In this document: in pieces, positions 1 through 5,782 of the stretch
Layout: each line of letters opens with the position of its first letter
Numbering within the stretch: the first letter of the stretch is position 1
NCBI GenBank assembly: GCA_913057885.1
Contig: CAJXOI010000059.1
Span: 1-5,830, forward strand
Origin: an uncultured Micavibrio sp.
GTDB taxonomy: Bacteria > Pseudomonadota > Alphaproteobacteria > Micavibrionales > UBA1664
DNA: 5,830 nucleotides
Direction of reading: 5' to 3'
Position numbers and translations under genes: made by a program
Notes under the pieces: model-generated
Databases searched by the model: none
What the model saw: only the letters and a program-made list of their open reading frames with translations
What the model was told of the DNA's origin: nothing

Positions 1-1002
1 ATATTTTGTATAGCTAATGCCTTTTTCGAACTGTCCCTTACTGGGATGAAGCATTTTTTCTAACAGCTTTTCTTGTCTCGGGTTTAACTGATCGCCATGC
101 TTATCCATGATTTTCATTTTCAATGTGGCCTTTTGCAATTTTTTCGCGGAAAGTTTCTGTGCCTCGGTGATTGTACGGCAAAAATAATCCATCCATCCGT
201 CAATATTTCCATAGCGTGCAGCGTTTTCCAAATGTTCGTAATATTCGCCCTTGGTTTCGGCAATGCGATGGGATAAGGACACTAAGGTCGGTTTGCCATA
301 GCTTTCGGATAGTGCCTTTTCGGCAATCAATCTGGACATACGGCCATTCCCGTCTTCATACGGGTGGATCATCACAAAATACAGATGCGCCAGTGATGAC
401 CGAATGAGGGGCGGTAAAGGGTTTGATCCGCTTGGTGATGTATCATTATACCATTCTATAAAATCATCCATCAACTCAGGAACCTTTTCTGATGGAGGGG
501 CGATATAGGATGCAGAGTCATCTGTTATCCGCGCGGATGCTGTAATCACCATAGGGTCTTCGTGGGTGCGATAAGTACCTTTCGTGCTGAGACCTTCCTC
601 ATCTCGCGTAATCAACGCGTTCCAATGGTTCAACATGTCCTGACTTAACGGTTCATCGTAAGTCAGATAAGAATCAATCATCGCACTGATAATGCCGGAA
701 CGTCGTTGATCTGAATCATCTGTTCTTGGGCGGTGAAGGGCAATTTCGTCAAATTGAATTCGCATGGATTGCACTACGGATTCGGGGTGCATTTTGACCC
801 CTTCGATTTCAGAGGAGGCCACAACTTCGGACGATAAGATTGCAAAATTATAGGAATGATCATCAGGATCGAAATGAATGCTGGGGCATGATCCATTTTC
901 GCGGTTAAACGCAAAAACGGCATTATAACGTTGTAAAGCATTGGAATCGAATTGAAACTCCGTCCAATTGTCACGCGTCCATAACCATTCATATTCTGGC
1001 AT
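1..1002 (-). CDS. Fic family protein (DUF4172-type N-terminus), class II self-inhibited; 3' end outside window
   Basis: One uninterrupted frame of 334 codons runs from an ATG at 1002 to the left edge, so the C-terminus is missing. Fic enzymes usually transfer AMP from ATP to a hydroxyl on a target protein. The N-terminus (about residues 1-20, W/F-rich, with TRDNWTEFQFD) resembles the DUF4172 domain found before many Fic cores. SSEIEG at residues 63-68 fits the inhibitory motif (S/T)xxxE(G/N); its position before the core makes this class II, with E67 as the likely gating glutamate. The active-site motif HPYEDGNGRMSR lies at 213-224, with catalytic His213 and the phosphate-binding GNGR intact. 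LNPRQEKLL near residues 307-315 begins what is probably a C-terminal winged-helix domain. AGAGG, 7 bases upstream, supports the start. The gene begins 45 bases after folC on the same strand and may be cotranscribed with it. The target protein is unknown; some 40 residues are probably missing, judging from relatives. Confidence 0.93.
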   Translation of the reverse strand, partial: MPEYEWLWTRDNWTEFQFDSNALQRYNAVFAFNRENGSCPSIHFDPDDHSYNFAILSSEVVASSEIEGVKMHPESVVQSMRIQFDEIALHRPRTDDSDQRRSGIISAMIDSYLTYDEPLSQDMLNHWNALITRDEEGLSTKGTYRTHEDPMVITASARITDDSASYIAPPSEKVPELMDDFIEWYNDTSPSGSNPLPPLIRSSLAHLYFVMIHPYEDGNGRMSRLIAEKALSESYGKPTLVSLSHRIAETKGEYYEHLENAARYGNIDGWMDYFCRTITEAQKLSAKKLQKATLKMKIMDKHGDQLNPRQEKLLEKMLHPSKGQFEKGISYTKY

Positions 1003-1009
1003 ATTTTTA

Positions 1010-1014
1010 CCTCT
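1010..1014 (-). promoter_or_regulatory. Ribosome binding site of the fic gene
   Basis: AGAGG on the minus strand, 7 bases before the ATG at 1002. It fixes the start of a gene whose 3' end lies beyond the window. Confidence 0.6.
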
Positions 1015-1047
1015 GCCCAATTATAATATTTTCATATTAACAAGGGG

Positions 1048-2247
1048 TTAAAGGGTTTTGACGTGCTCGTAAAGATACAGTGACCCTGTAATCATCGTTA
1101 TGTCATTGGCATCGCTGAAAACATCGTCGATAGTCCCGATTTTGACGGGTTTTTGCGCGTTAATACGTATTCTAAGTTCCTCTGCCGATTGTGGATTACG
1201 AGCATTAAGCAAATCCACACAGGTGACATGATCAATATAAGGCCAAAGTGGCGCCAAAAAATCATTCGGATCTTTATCCCTCGCCAAGGCTAAAACAAGA
1301 TGAATGTGGCGGTCGGGATCTTTTGTACGCCACTGCTTTAATTGTTTTGCGATGGCTTCTGCGCCCTCCTGATTATGGCCGCAATCAAACCAAATTTCGG
1401 GACTGTCTGATATCTTCTCCATCCTTGCCGGCCATTTTGCAACAGCCAAAGCAGCCCTATTAATTACATGCCCTAATGTCTCCAATGTTTTTAACGCCAC
1501 GCTGGCATTATCTTTTTGATGTTCCCCCGCCAATCCTAAGTCAGTTAAATCATCCAAACGTTTAACCGCGTGTAAATCGCATCCAACATCTTTCGCCTTT
1601 TTTTCAAAAACATGCATAACATCATAATCCTGTGGTGCTATAAAGCATGGGCTGCCCGCTTTCATAATGCCCGCTTTTTCCCGCGCAATGTCGGTGATGT
1701 CATGCCCCAACCAATCCATATGATCATGCCCGATGGATGTAATGACCGTTGCCATGGGCTTTTCAATAACATTGGTACAATCCAAACGCCCACCCAAACC
1801 CGTTTCCAAAAGGCATATATCGGCGGGATGATCAGCAAATGCCTTGAATGCAAGCGCGGTTGTATACTCAAAAAACGTCAGTGGGGCGCCCGCATTTGTT
1901 GTTTCGATCATATCCAAATAATGATTCAAAACCGCATCGGAAATATGGGCGCCATTCAGGGTGATGCGTTCATTAAATTTCAAAAGATGCGGTGAGGTAT
2001 ATGCATGAACACTCATGCCCGCGGCTTCGCATAGTGATTTTAAAAAGACGATGGTCGACCCTTTACCGTTCGTTCCCGCAACATGGATGGCTGGTGGTAA
2101 ATGGAGGTGCGGATTGCCAATCGCGGTTAATAAATCGCGATACGGCCCCTTATCCAGGCGAAAATCCATCTTTTTTGTATGAAGGCTGTATATGGCCTCT
2201 AGCTTGGCCTGAATCTCGCTGTTAGGGTGATTGGAATCAAGCGTCAC
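1048..2247 (-). CDS. folC: Bifunctional folylpolyglutamate synthase / dihydrofolate synthase
   Basis: Cytoplasmic Mur-ligase-family enzyme that joins glutamate to dihydropteroate and adds further glutamates to folates, using ATP. The 399-residue product has the P-loop HVAGTNGKGST at 55-65, TSPHLLKFNERI at 84-95, the acidic ETGLGGRLD at 148-156, TSIGHDHMDWLG at 170-181, and REKAGIMK at 189-196, whose lysine is the usual carbamylated or metal-site residue. HQKDNA at 243-248, the ARME element at 274-277, DCGHN at 288-292 (the usual form is DGAHN) and TGSLYL at 387-392 follow. It is slightly shorter than the 420-440 residues common in the family. The start codon is GTG, 12 bases after the accD stop; only weak Shine-Dalgarno character is visible, suggesting coupling to accD. 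The next in-frame Met (residue 27) would cut conserved N-terminal helix residues. The stop is TAA. Confidence 0.96.
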   Translation of the reverse strand: MTLDSNHPNSEIQAKLEAIYSLHTKKMDFRLDKGPYRDLLTAIGNPHLHLPPAIHVAGTNGKGSTIVFLKSLCEAAGMSVHAYTSPHLLKFNERITLNGAHISDAVLNHYLDMIETTNAGAPLTFFEYTTALAFKAFADHPADICLLETGLGGRLDCTNVIEKPMATVITSIGHDHMDWLGHDITDIAREKAGIMKAGSPCFIAPQDYDVMHVFEKKAKDVGCDLHAVKRLDDLTDLGLAGEHQKDNASVALKTLETLGHVINRAALAVAKWPARMEKISDSPEIWFDCGHNQEGAEAIAKQLKQWRTKDPDRHIHLVLALARDKDPNDFLAPLWPYIDHVTCVDLLNARNPQSAEELRIRINAQKPVKIGTIDDVFSDANDITMITGSLYLYEHVKTL

Positions 2248-2259
2248 TCAGGATCTCGG

Positions 2260-3234
2260 CTAGGCTGCTTTTTTCAAACGCGTTTGATTGCCGCCACGCG
2301 CAACATCCGGAAGGGGCACAGACGTGGCAATTTTTTCATCAGAATTGTATTCTTTTGATTTTTTTCCGCCTTTGCCGCCGCCTTTTTTATTCATCAATAA
2401 ATCAATGACGCGGCCGATGGTTTCAGGTTGATCTTTGCGGGCGACAACCATATCAACCATACCGTGTTCCAACAAATATTCCGCGGTTTGGAAACCGTCT
2501 GGCAATTCTTCACGGATGGTTTCTTGGATCACACGCTTTCCGGCAAAGCCAATTGTTGCGCCGGGTTCCGCCATTTGAATGTCGCCCAACATGGCAAAAG
2601 ATGCCGAAACACCGCCCGTCGTTGGGTCGGTGAGGAGGACGATATAGGGAAGTCCCGCCTCTTTGACCATTTCAACGGCAACGATGGTGCGCGGCATTTG
2701 CATCAATGAAATCGCGGCCTCTTGCATCCGTGCGCCGCCTGATGATGGAATAACGATCAGTGGCAATCCTTTTTTCACGGCCTTTTCTGCGGCGGTGACG
2801 ATACCCTCGCCAACGCCGGCGCCCATGGATCCGCCCATAAATTTGAAATCAAAGGCGGCGACAATGGCGTTTTGCCCATCAATTGCCCCTTCTGTAGCGA
2901 TGATTCCGTCGATGCGAGTGCGCTATTTTTGCGAGTCGGTTATACGGGCACAATATCTCTTTTTATCTTTAAATTTTAATGGGTCTGTCGGGACCTTGGG
3001 GACGGGAATGCGTTTGTAATCGCCATCATCAAACAGGTTGTGAAGGCGGTCTTCGACATCAATCCGTAAATGATGACCGCAATGGTAACACACATTTTGC
3101 GCGGCCTTTAGCTCGCGGTGGAATAACATCCCGTCGCATGCGGGACATTTTTCCCACAAATTTTCAGGCACGTCTTTGGCCTGATTACCAAACTGGTTAA
3201 TTTTGGGACGGATAAAATTGCTCAGCCAATTCAT
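2260..3234 (-). pseudogene. accD: Acetyl-CoA carboxylase carboxyltransferase subunit beta, interrupted by in-frame TAG at codon 104
   Basis: The beta subunit of carboxyltransferase works with AccA to move the carboxyl group from biotin to acetyl-CoA, the first committed step of fatty-acid synthesis. The frame from ATG 3234 to the TAG at 2260-2262 spans 324 codons, near the usual 290-310. The N-terminal zinc ribbon has Cys30, Cys33, Cys49 and Cys52. The crotonase-fold core follows: [13 protein letters not shown] with Met133, [10 protein letters not shown] at 164-173, [27 protein letters not shown] and ELPDGFQ. The tail is Lys/Gly-rich. Codon 104 (2923-2925) is TAG, falling between DSQK and RTRID. 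Residues on both sides align without gap to the E. coli stretch AAQKATGEKDA, so this is a substitution, not a frameshift. Met133 is conserved inside the family, has no ribosome site upstream and is not a real start. The gene is otherwise undecayed, so it may be functional (sequence error or suppression) despite the pseudogene label. It heads the accD-folC operon. Confidence 0.9.
2923..2925 (-). other. accD: In-frame amber codon within accD
   Basis: TAG in the accD frame, preceded by CAA AAA and followed by CGC ACT CGC. One base change from AAG, CAG or GAG would explain it, and Lys, Gln or Glu would suit this hydrophilic linker between the zinc ribbon and the catalytic core. Homology continues in the same frame on both sides. 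Confidence 0.92.
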
Positions 3235-3268
3235 ATGTTTTTTTATCTCTTATTATTTCGAACCTGCA

Positions 3269-3298
3269 TTTATCCCAGATATGGGGGAGTGGTGTCAA
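3269..3298 (-). promoter_or_regulatory. Sigma-70-type promoter for accD-folC
   Basis: TTGACA (3293-3298), an 18-base spacer and GATAAA (3269-3274), with TG one base before the -10, giving an extended -10 element. Transcription would start near 3262 and leave a leader of about 28 bases before the accD ATG. That leader contains AAGAGA, 11-12 bases from the start, as a possible ribosome site. The spacer carries an inverted repeat (separate entry). Confidence 0.65.
3274..3285. repeat. Short inverted repeat in the accD promoter
   Basis: CCCAGATATGGG is symmetric over 4 bases each side (CCCA/TGGG around GATA). It occupies the spacer and touches the -10 of the accD promoter, where a repressor could act. 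It is short enough to be chance. Confidence 0.3.
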
Positions 3299-3318
3299 GG
3301 GAGAGGTGAATAAATACA

Positions 3319-3347
3319 TTAACTAATATTTAACATATTTTTATTAT
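3319..3347 (+). promoter_or_regulatory. Possible promoter for the unknown plus-strand gene
   Basis: TTAACT (3319-3324), a 17-base spacer and TATTAT (3342-3347) lie just before the ATG at 3359. Transcription would begin about 5 bases before the start codon, giving a very short leader or a leaderless message; no Shine-Dalgarno sequence precedes this ATG. The region is very AT-rich, so matches arise easily by chance. Confidence 0.35.
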
Positions 3348-3358
3348 TATTTTTTTGA

Positions 3359-4207
3359 ATGAAGAATAGACCTATTAAAAATAATAGCATTAAGCGTGGT
3401 TCAAATGTAGCGCAACAAATCCTTGAGAGGGTTGAAAAGCGTATGGCTGCTAAAGCTATGCAGCGTGAAGCCGAAGAAGCAAAAGCTATAATGGCAGAGG
3501 AAAAACGTATTCGTGATGAAAATAGGGAAATTGCGGCCAAGGAAAGACAAAAAGCAGATGATCGTGACGTCCGTGATCAAGGACAGAAAGCGGATAAAAA
3601 GATTGAAGACTTAAAAAATACTGTTGACGAAAAGCGCGGGCGTAATAATACAGTCAGAACAGCCTCGATCGCTGCTTTTGGTGCAGGCGCATTGTCTGCA
3701 AAAATGGTGTTTTTACAGGCAGGAACACAAATTGATACCAGTCTACAATACATCATGGCATTTGGGGCGTGTATGGGGGCTGCATTATTCAATAGTTATT
3801 TTCAAAAAAATGATATTAAACTTCATGAAGTTTTGAGGCGCCTAAATGAAATTGACACAAGTGAGTTAACGCCTGAAGATGTTCAAAGTTTTAATCAAAT
3901 TTACAGTCAAGTTAAGAAGGATTATAAGCTTGATGAAACCTTTGATGGAGCGGCAAGAAAAAATGGGCGCGCCTATAACATTTCGCAAGGTATTATATTG
4001 GCATTAGGTATCGCTTGTGCGATAGCGGCGGGTGAAAACATTATTCTTAGTGCAATTGAAAATGACGAGAGTGTAGATGCCATAAGCTCTCCAATTGAGT
4101 GGCCTATGGGTTTAATGATGGATTGGCCGGCTGAAAAGCTTGAGTTCCCAGATTTGGCTCCAGAGCAAAACCGTCAAGGTTTCCTGTTACCGCCCCCCAA
4201 GCCATAA
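3359..4207 (+). CDS. Unknown membrane protein with N-terminal coiled coil (282 aa)
   Basis: I do not recognise this family. Residues about 15-97 are highly charged and rich in Ala, Glu, Lys and Arg with heptad-like spacing, which suggests a long coiled coil (for example EEAKAIMAEEKRIRDE). Membrane-like segments follow at about 100-120 (SIAAFGAGALSAKMVFLQ), 129-147 (LQYIMAFGACMGAALF) and 208-232 (ISQGIILALGIACAIAAG). Between the last two is a charged stretch of about 60 residues, and the acidic, proline-rich tail ends in LLPPPKP. No signal peptide or catalytic motif is visible. It is the only complete plus-strand gene, divergent from accD and convergent with the small gene at 4104-4310, which it overlaps by 104 bases. 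Its AT content is clearly higher than that of pyrF, hinting at a different origin. The start at 3359 lacks a ribosome site; ATG 3443 (Met29) is an alternative, with GAGAGG 12 bases upstream. The stop is TAA. Confidence 0.75.
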   Translation: MKNRPIKNNSIKRGSNVAQQILERVEKRMAAKAMQREAEEAKAIMAEEKRIRDENREIAAKERQKADDRDVRDQGQKADKKIEDLKNTVDEKRGRNNTVRTASIAAFGAGALSAKMVFLQAGTQIDTSLQYIMAFGACMGAALFNSYFQKNDIKLHEVLRRLNEIDTSELTPEDVQSFNQIYSQVKKDYKLDETFDGAARKNGRAYNISQGIILALGIACAIAAGENIILSAIENDESVDAISSPIEWPMGLMMDWPAEKLEFPDLAPEQNRQGFLLPPPKP

Positions 4208-4310
4208 GACCAAATAGCACTAATCCAACCGCAGGCATAGCAATATAAGCAATTTTATCGCCGAAAGACGTTTGGTTAAATTCCTTAGTTAAATATCGTA
4301 TAGCTTCCAT
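4104..4310 (-). CDS. Small single-pass membrane protein, unknown
   Basis: A 68-residue product starting at ATG 4310 (MEAIRYLTKEF). It has one clear membrane span at about residues 19-43 (KIAYIAMPAVGLVLFGLMAW), a short charged N-terminal part, and a polar Pro/Asn-rich tail ending NPSLNP; the stop is TAG. The start is chosen because a near-consensus promoter ends exactly 7 bases upstream, which would put +1 at or next to the A of the ATG and make a leaderless message. The frame extends upstream to ATG 4328 (AGG 6 bases before it) and TTG 4349, but both lie inside the promoter. The 3' half overlaps the end of the plus-strand unknown gene. No family is recognised. The alternative is that the promoter makes an antisense RNA and the frame is incidental. 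Confidence 0.5.
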   Translation of the reverse strand: MEAIRYLTKEFNQTSFGDKIAYIAMPAVGLVLFGLMAWGAVTGNLDGFALEPNLGTQAFQPANPSLNP

Positions 4311-4317
4311 TGACAAG

Positions 4318-4346
4318 AGTATAGTCATGGAAAACCTAAAAGTCAA
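4318..4346 (-). promoter_or_regulatory. Near-consensus sigma-70 promoter inside the island
   Basis: TTGACT (4341-4346), a 17-base spacer and TATACT (4318-4323): five of six matches in each box with ideal spacing. This is the best promoter seen in the window. The predicted start is 4310-4311, coinciding with an ATG. It lies 34 bases beyond the pyrF stop and fires leftward, toward the 3' end of the plus-strand unknown gene. Confidence 0.68.
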
Positions 4347-4379
4347 CAATTGAATTATGTCTATATTTCTAATAATACT

Positions 4380-5069
4380 TTAAAGGGTTGCAATAATACT
4401 GCGTGCCGCGGCGGCGGGGTCGGAGGGTTTGGTAATGGGGCGGCCAATCACAAGGTGATGGGCGCCTTTATCGACGGCCTCTTTGGGTGTCATGATGCGG
4501 CGTTGGTCGCCTGTGTCTGACCCGGCGGGGCGGATGCCGGGCACCATGGTGATAAAATCGTCGCCACAGGCACGGCGAATGGTTTCAATGTCATGGGCGG
4601 AACACACAACACCGTCCATGCCTGCCTCCTTGGCCAAAAGGGCAAGGCGTTCCACTTGTTGCGTCGTGTCATCCCCCTGACCAACGGATTGCAATGTTTC
4701 CACGTCAATTGATGTTAAAACCGTGACCGCCAATAATTTTGTTTCAGGCGGGCAGGCATCTCTCGCCGCCCTCATCATATCCAATCCCCCCGCGGCATGC
4801 ACATTCATGAATGCCGGACGCACATGGTTTGTGATCGACCGCACAGCGCCTGCAACCGTATTGGGGATGTCATGATATTTTAAATCCAAAAATAACGGCA
4901 TGCCGTCTGTTGCATTTAAAAGGTTGCGAACACCGTGTGAACCACGGGCGTTAAAAAATTCCAACCCTAATTTGATGCCACACAATCCCCTAAGCGAGAG
5001 CGCAAGATCAATCGCATCGTTAAGATCAACCATATCAAGCGCACAGAAAACTTTGGGTAAATTACGCAT
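4380..5069 (-). CDS. pyrF: Orotidine-5'-phosphate decarboxylase
   Basis: Decarboxylates OMP to UMP, the last step of de novo pyrimidine synthesis, in the cytoplasm. The product is a (beta/alpha)8 barrel of 229 residues, normal for the short bacterial class. ALD at 10-12 and KLG at 33-35 are substrate contacts; the catalytic signature LDLKYHDIPNT at 61-71 has the Asp62-Lys64-Asp67 constellation; NVHAAGG at 89-95, VPGIRP at 176-181 and VIGRPIT at 207-213 bind phosphate and close the barrel. The start is placed at ATG 5069 because it overlaps the lapA stop by 8 bases (ATGCGTAA) and leaves the usual few residues before VFCALD. ATG 5099 would add ten residues and a 38-base overlap, with no better ribosome site. 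GAGG lies 15 bases before 5069, so translational coupling to lapA is likely. The stop is TAA. Confidence 0.95.
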   Translation of the reverse strand: MRNLPKVFCALDMVDLNDAIDLALSLRGLCGIKLGLEFFNARGSHGVRNLLNATDGMPLFLDLKYHDIPNTVAGAVRSITNHVRPAFMNVHAAGGLDMMRAARDACPPETKLLAVTVLTSIDVETLQSVGQGDDTTQQVERLALLAKEAGMDGVVCSAHDIETIRRACGDDFITMVPGIRPAGSDTGDQRRIMTPKEAVDKGAHHLVIGRPITKPSDPAAAARSIIATL

Positions 5070-5391
5070 GGGTGTGTGGGTTTTCCTCGACAGGGTCATG
5101 AGGGCGCAATGTGGCCAAATCTTCGTATTTTTCCTGTGTTTGGCTTAACTGTCTTTTGGTTTGGCGCAATTCCTTTTTGATTGGCCAACTGTTTAGCCAT
5201 AGTAAAAGCGCCCCCATCGAAAATCCAAAGGTAAACAAAACGATTCCCAACAGCCATAGAGGCAGGATTAAAGGCTCTGTCAGGGGGGAAATGTAAAATT
5301 CCGTCTCTTGTCTGTTTAAAACAATAAAGGCAACAAGCGTGATAAGGGTTATGGCCTTTAAAAAATATTTGAAAAATTGGGAGACGGACAT
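5062..5391 (-). CDS. lapA: LapA-domain (DUF1049) inner-membrane protein
   Basis: Small inner-membrane protein of the lipopolysaccharide assembly protein A domain family. In E. coli LapA acts with LapB in controlling LPS synthesis; here the role is inferred from family only. The 109-residue product has two membrane segments, about 11-26 (LKAITLITLVAFIVLN) and 41-67 (LPLWLLGIVLFTFGFSMGAL), separated by a short polar loop with NRQETEFYISPL, the conserved region of the family. A basic amphipathic stretch at 71-93 (KKELRQTKRQLSQTQEKYE) probably forms a cytoplasmic coiled coil, and the tail is His-rich. The gene starts 3 bases after the ihfB stop and its own stop is inside the pyrF start, so the three are one operon. 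This place next to ihfB and pyrF is common in alphaproteobacteria. Confidence 0.87.
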   Translation of the reverse strand: MSVSQFFKYFLKAITLITLVAFIVLNRQETEFYISPLTEPLILPLWLLGIVLFTFGFSMGALLLWLNSWPIKKELRQTKRQLSQTQEKYEDLATLRPHDPVEENPHTHA

Positions 5392-5394
5392 AAC

Positions 5395-5676
5395 CTACTC
5401 TTCATTTAGTCGTTCGCGAAGGTCTTTTCCGGCCTTGAACGCCGGTAATCTTTTGGCATCGACATGCACCGTTTCACCTGTGCGAGGGTTGCGGCCTGTT
5501 CTTGCCTCGCGCTCCTTAACGGAAAAGGCGCCAAACCCCCGAAGCTCGACACGGTCGCCACGAACCAGTGCATCCGACATCTCTTCTACAATGGTGTCGA
5601 CGATGGTTTCAACATCACGCAAATAAAGTTGCGGGTTTTTTGCGGCAAGTTTTGCAATCAATTCTGACTTTGTCAT
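5395..5676 (-). CDS. ihfB: Integration host factor subunit beta
   Basis: Sequence-directed DNA-bending protein that pairs with IHF alpha, or in some alphaproteobacteria may act more generally as an HU-like nucleoid protein. The 93 residues match the usual 90-95. The start [11 protein letters not shown] is typical of IhfB. The beta-arm region [22 protein letters not shown] spans 48-68, with the DNA-intercalating proline at 64, and the C-terminal [12 protein letters not shown] closes the fold. ATG 5676 is preferred over the in-frame GTG at 5691 because GAGGG sits 8 bases upstream of it and the GTG overlaps that ribosome site. The stop is TAG, directly followed in the same frame by GTT and the lapA ATG. 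First gene of the ihfB-lapA-pyrF operon; only weak promoter candidates are visible upstream. Confidence 0.95.
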   Translation of the reverse strand: MTKSELIAKLAAKNPQLYLRDVETIVDTIVEEMSDALVRGDRVELRGFGAFSVKEREARTGRNPRTGETVHVDAKRLPAFKAGKDLRERLNEE

Positions 5677-5684
5677 TGGCTGTG

Positions 5685-5689
5685 CCCTC
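5685..5689 (-). promoter_or_regulatory. Ribosome binding site of ihfB
   Basis: GAGGG, 8 bases before ATG 5676. It settles the ihfB start, because the upstream GTG at 5691 would lie across this site. Confidence 0.7.
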
Positions 5690-5782
5690 ACAATTGTTTT
5701 ATGCCATCACATTGCACGATAAAACTCTCGCTCGTCAAGCTTTACTGTTTGATTTTCAATATAAAAATAAGTAAGGTTTGAT

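Noticed and set aside
1020..1048. Promoter for fic (TATAAT at 1020-1025)
   Set aside because: A perfect -10 hexamer, but there is no -35 at correct spacing, and the start of transcription would fall in the ribosome binding site.
1612..1995. Plus-strand open frame of 127 codons
   Set aside because: It lies wholly antisense to folC, has Cys/His/Met-rich composition without domain features, and folC is certain.
2260..2838. Independent short AccD-like gene starting at ATG 2838
   Set aside because: This Met is the conserved residue in FMGGSMG, conserved coding continues upstream, and no ribosome site precedes it.
2839..2922. Frameshift splitting accD
   Set aside because: The frames on either side are identical (the distance from 3234 to 2838 is a multiple of three) and the stretch translates to conserved AccD sequence after the TAG. 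It is a single nonsense codon.
2663..3019. Plus-strand open frame of 118 codons
   Set aside because: Antisense to accD across the TAG; no recognisable protein features, an effect of accD codon bias.
4208..4260. Intrinsic terminator after the plus-strand unknown gene
   Set aside because: No GC-rich hairpin followed by a T-run is visible on either strand between the convergent genes.
2260..5397. Genome-wide reassignment of UAG to an amino acid
   Set aside because: TAG ends ihfB and accD at their normal family lengths, so it normally acts as a stop. Only one unexplained TAG exists in the window.
5711..5738. Promoter for ihfB (TTGACG-16-TGCAAT)
   Set aside because: The -35 is good, but the -10 lacks the key A at its second position. 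Too weak to list as a feature.
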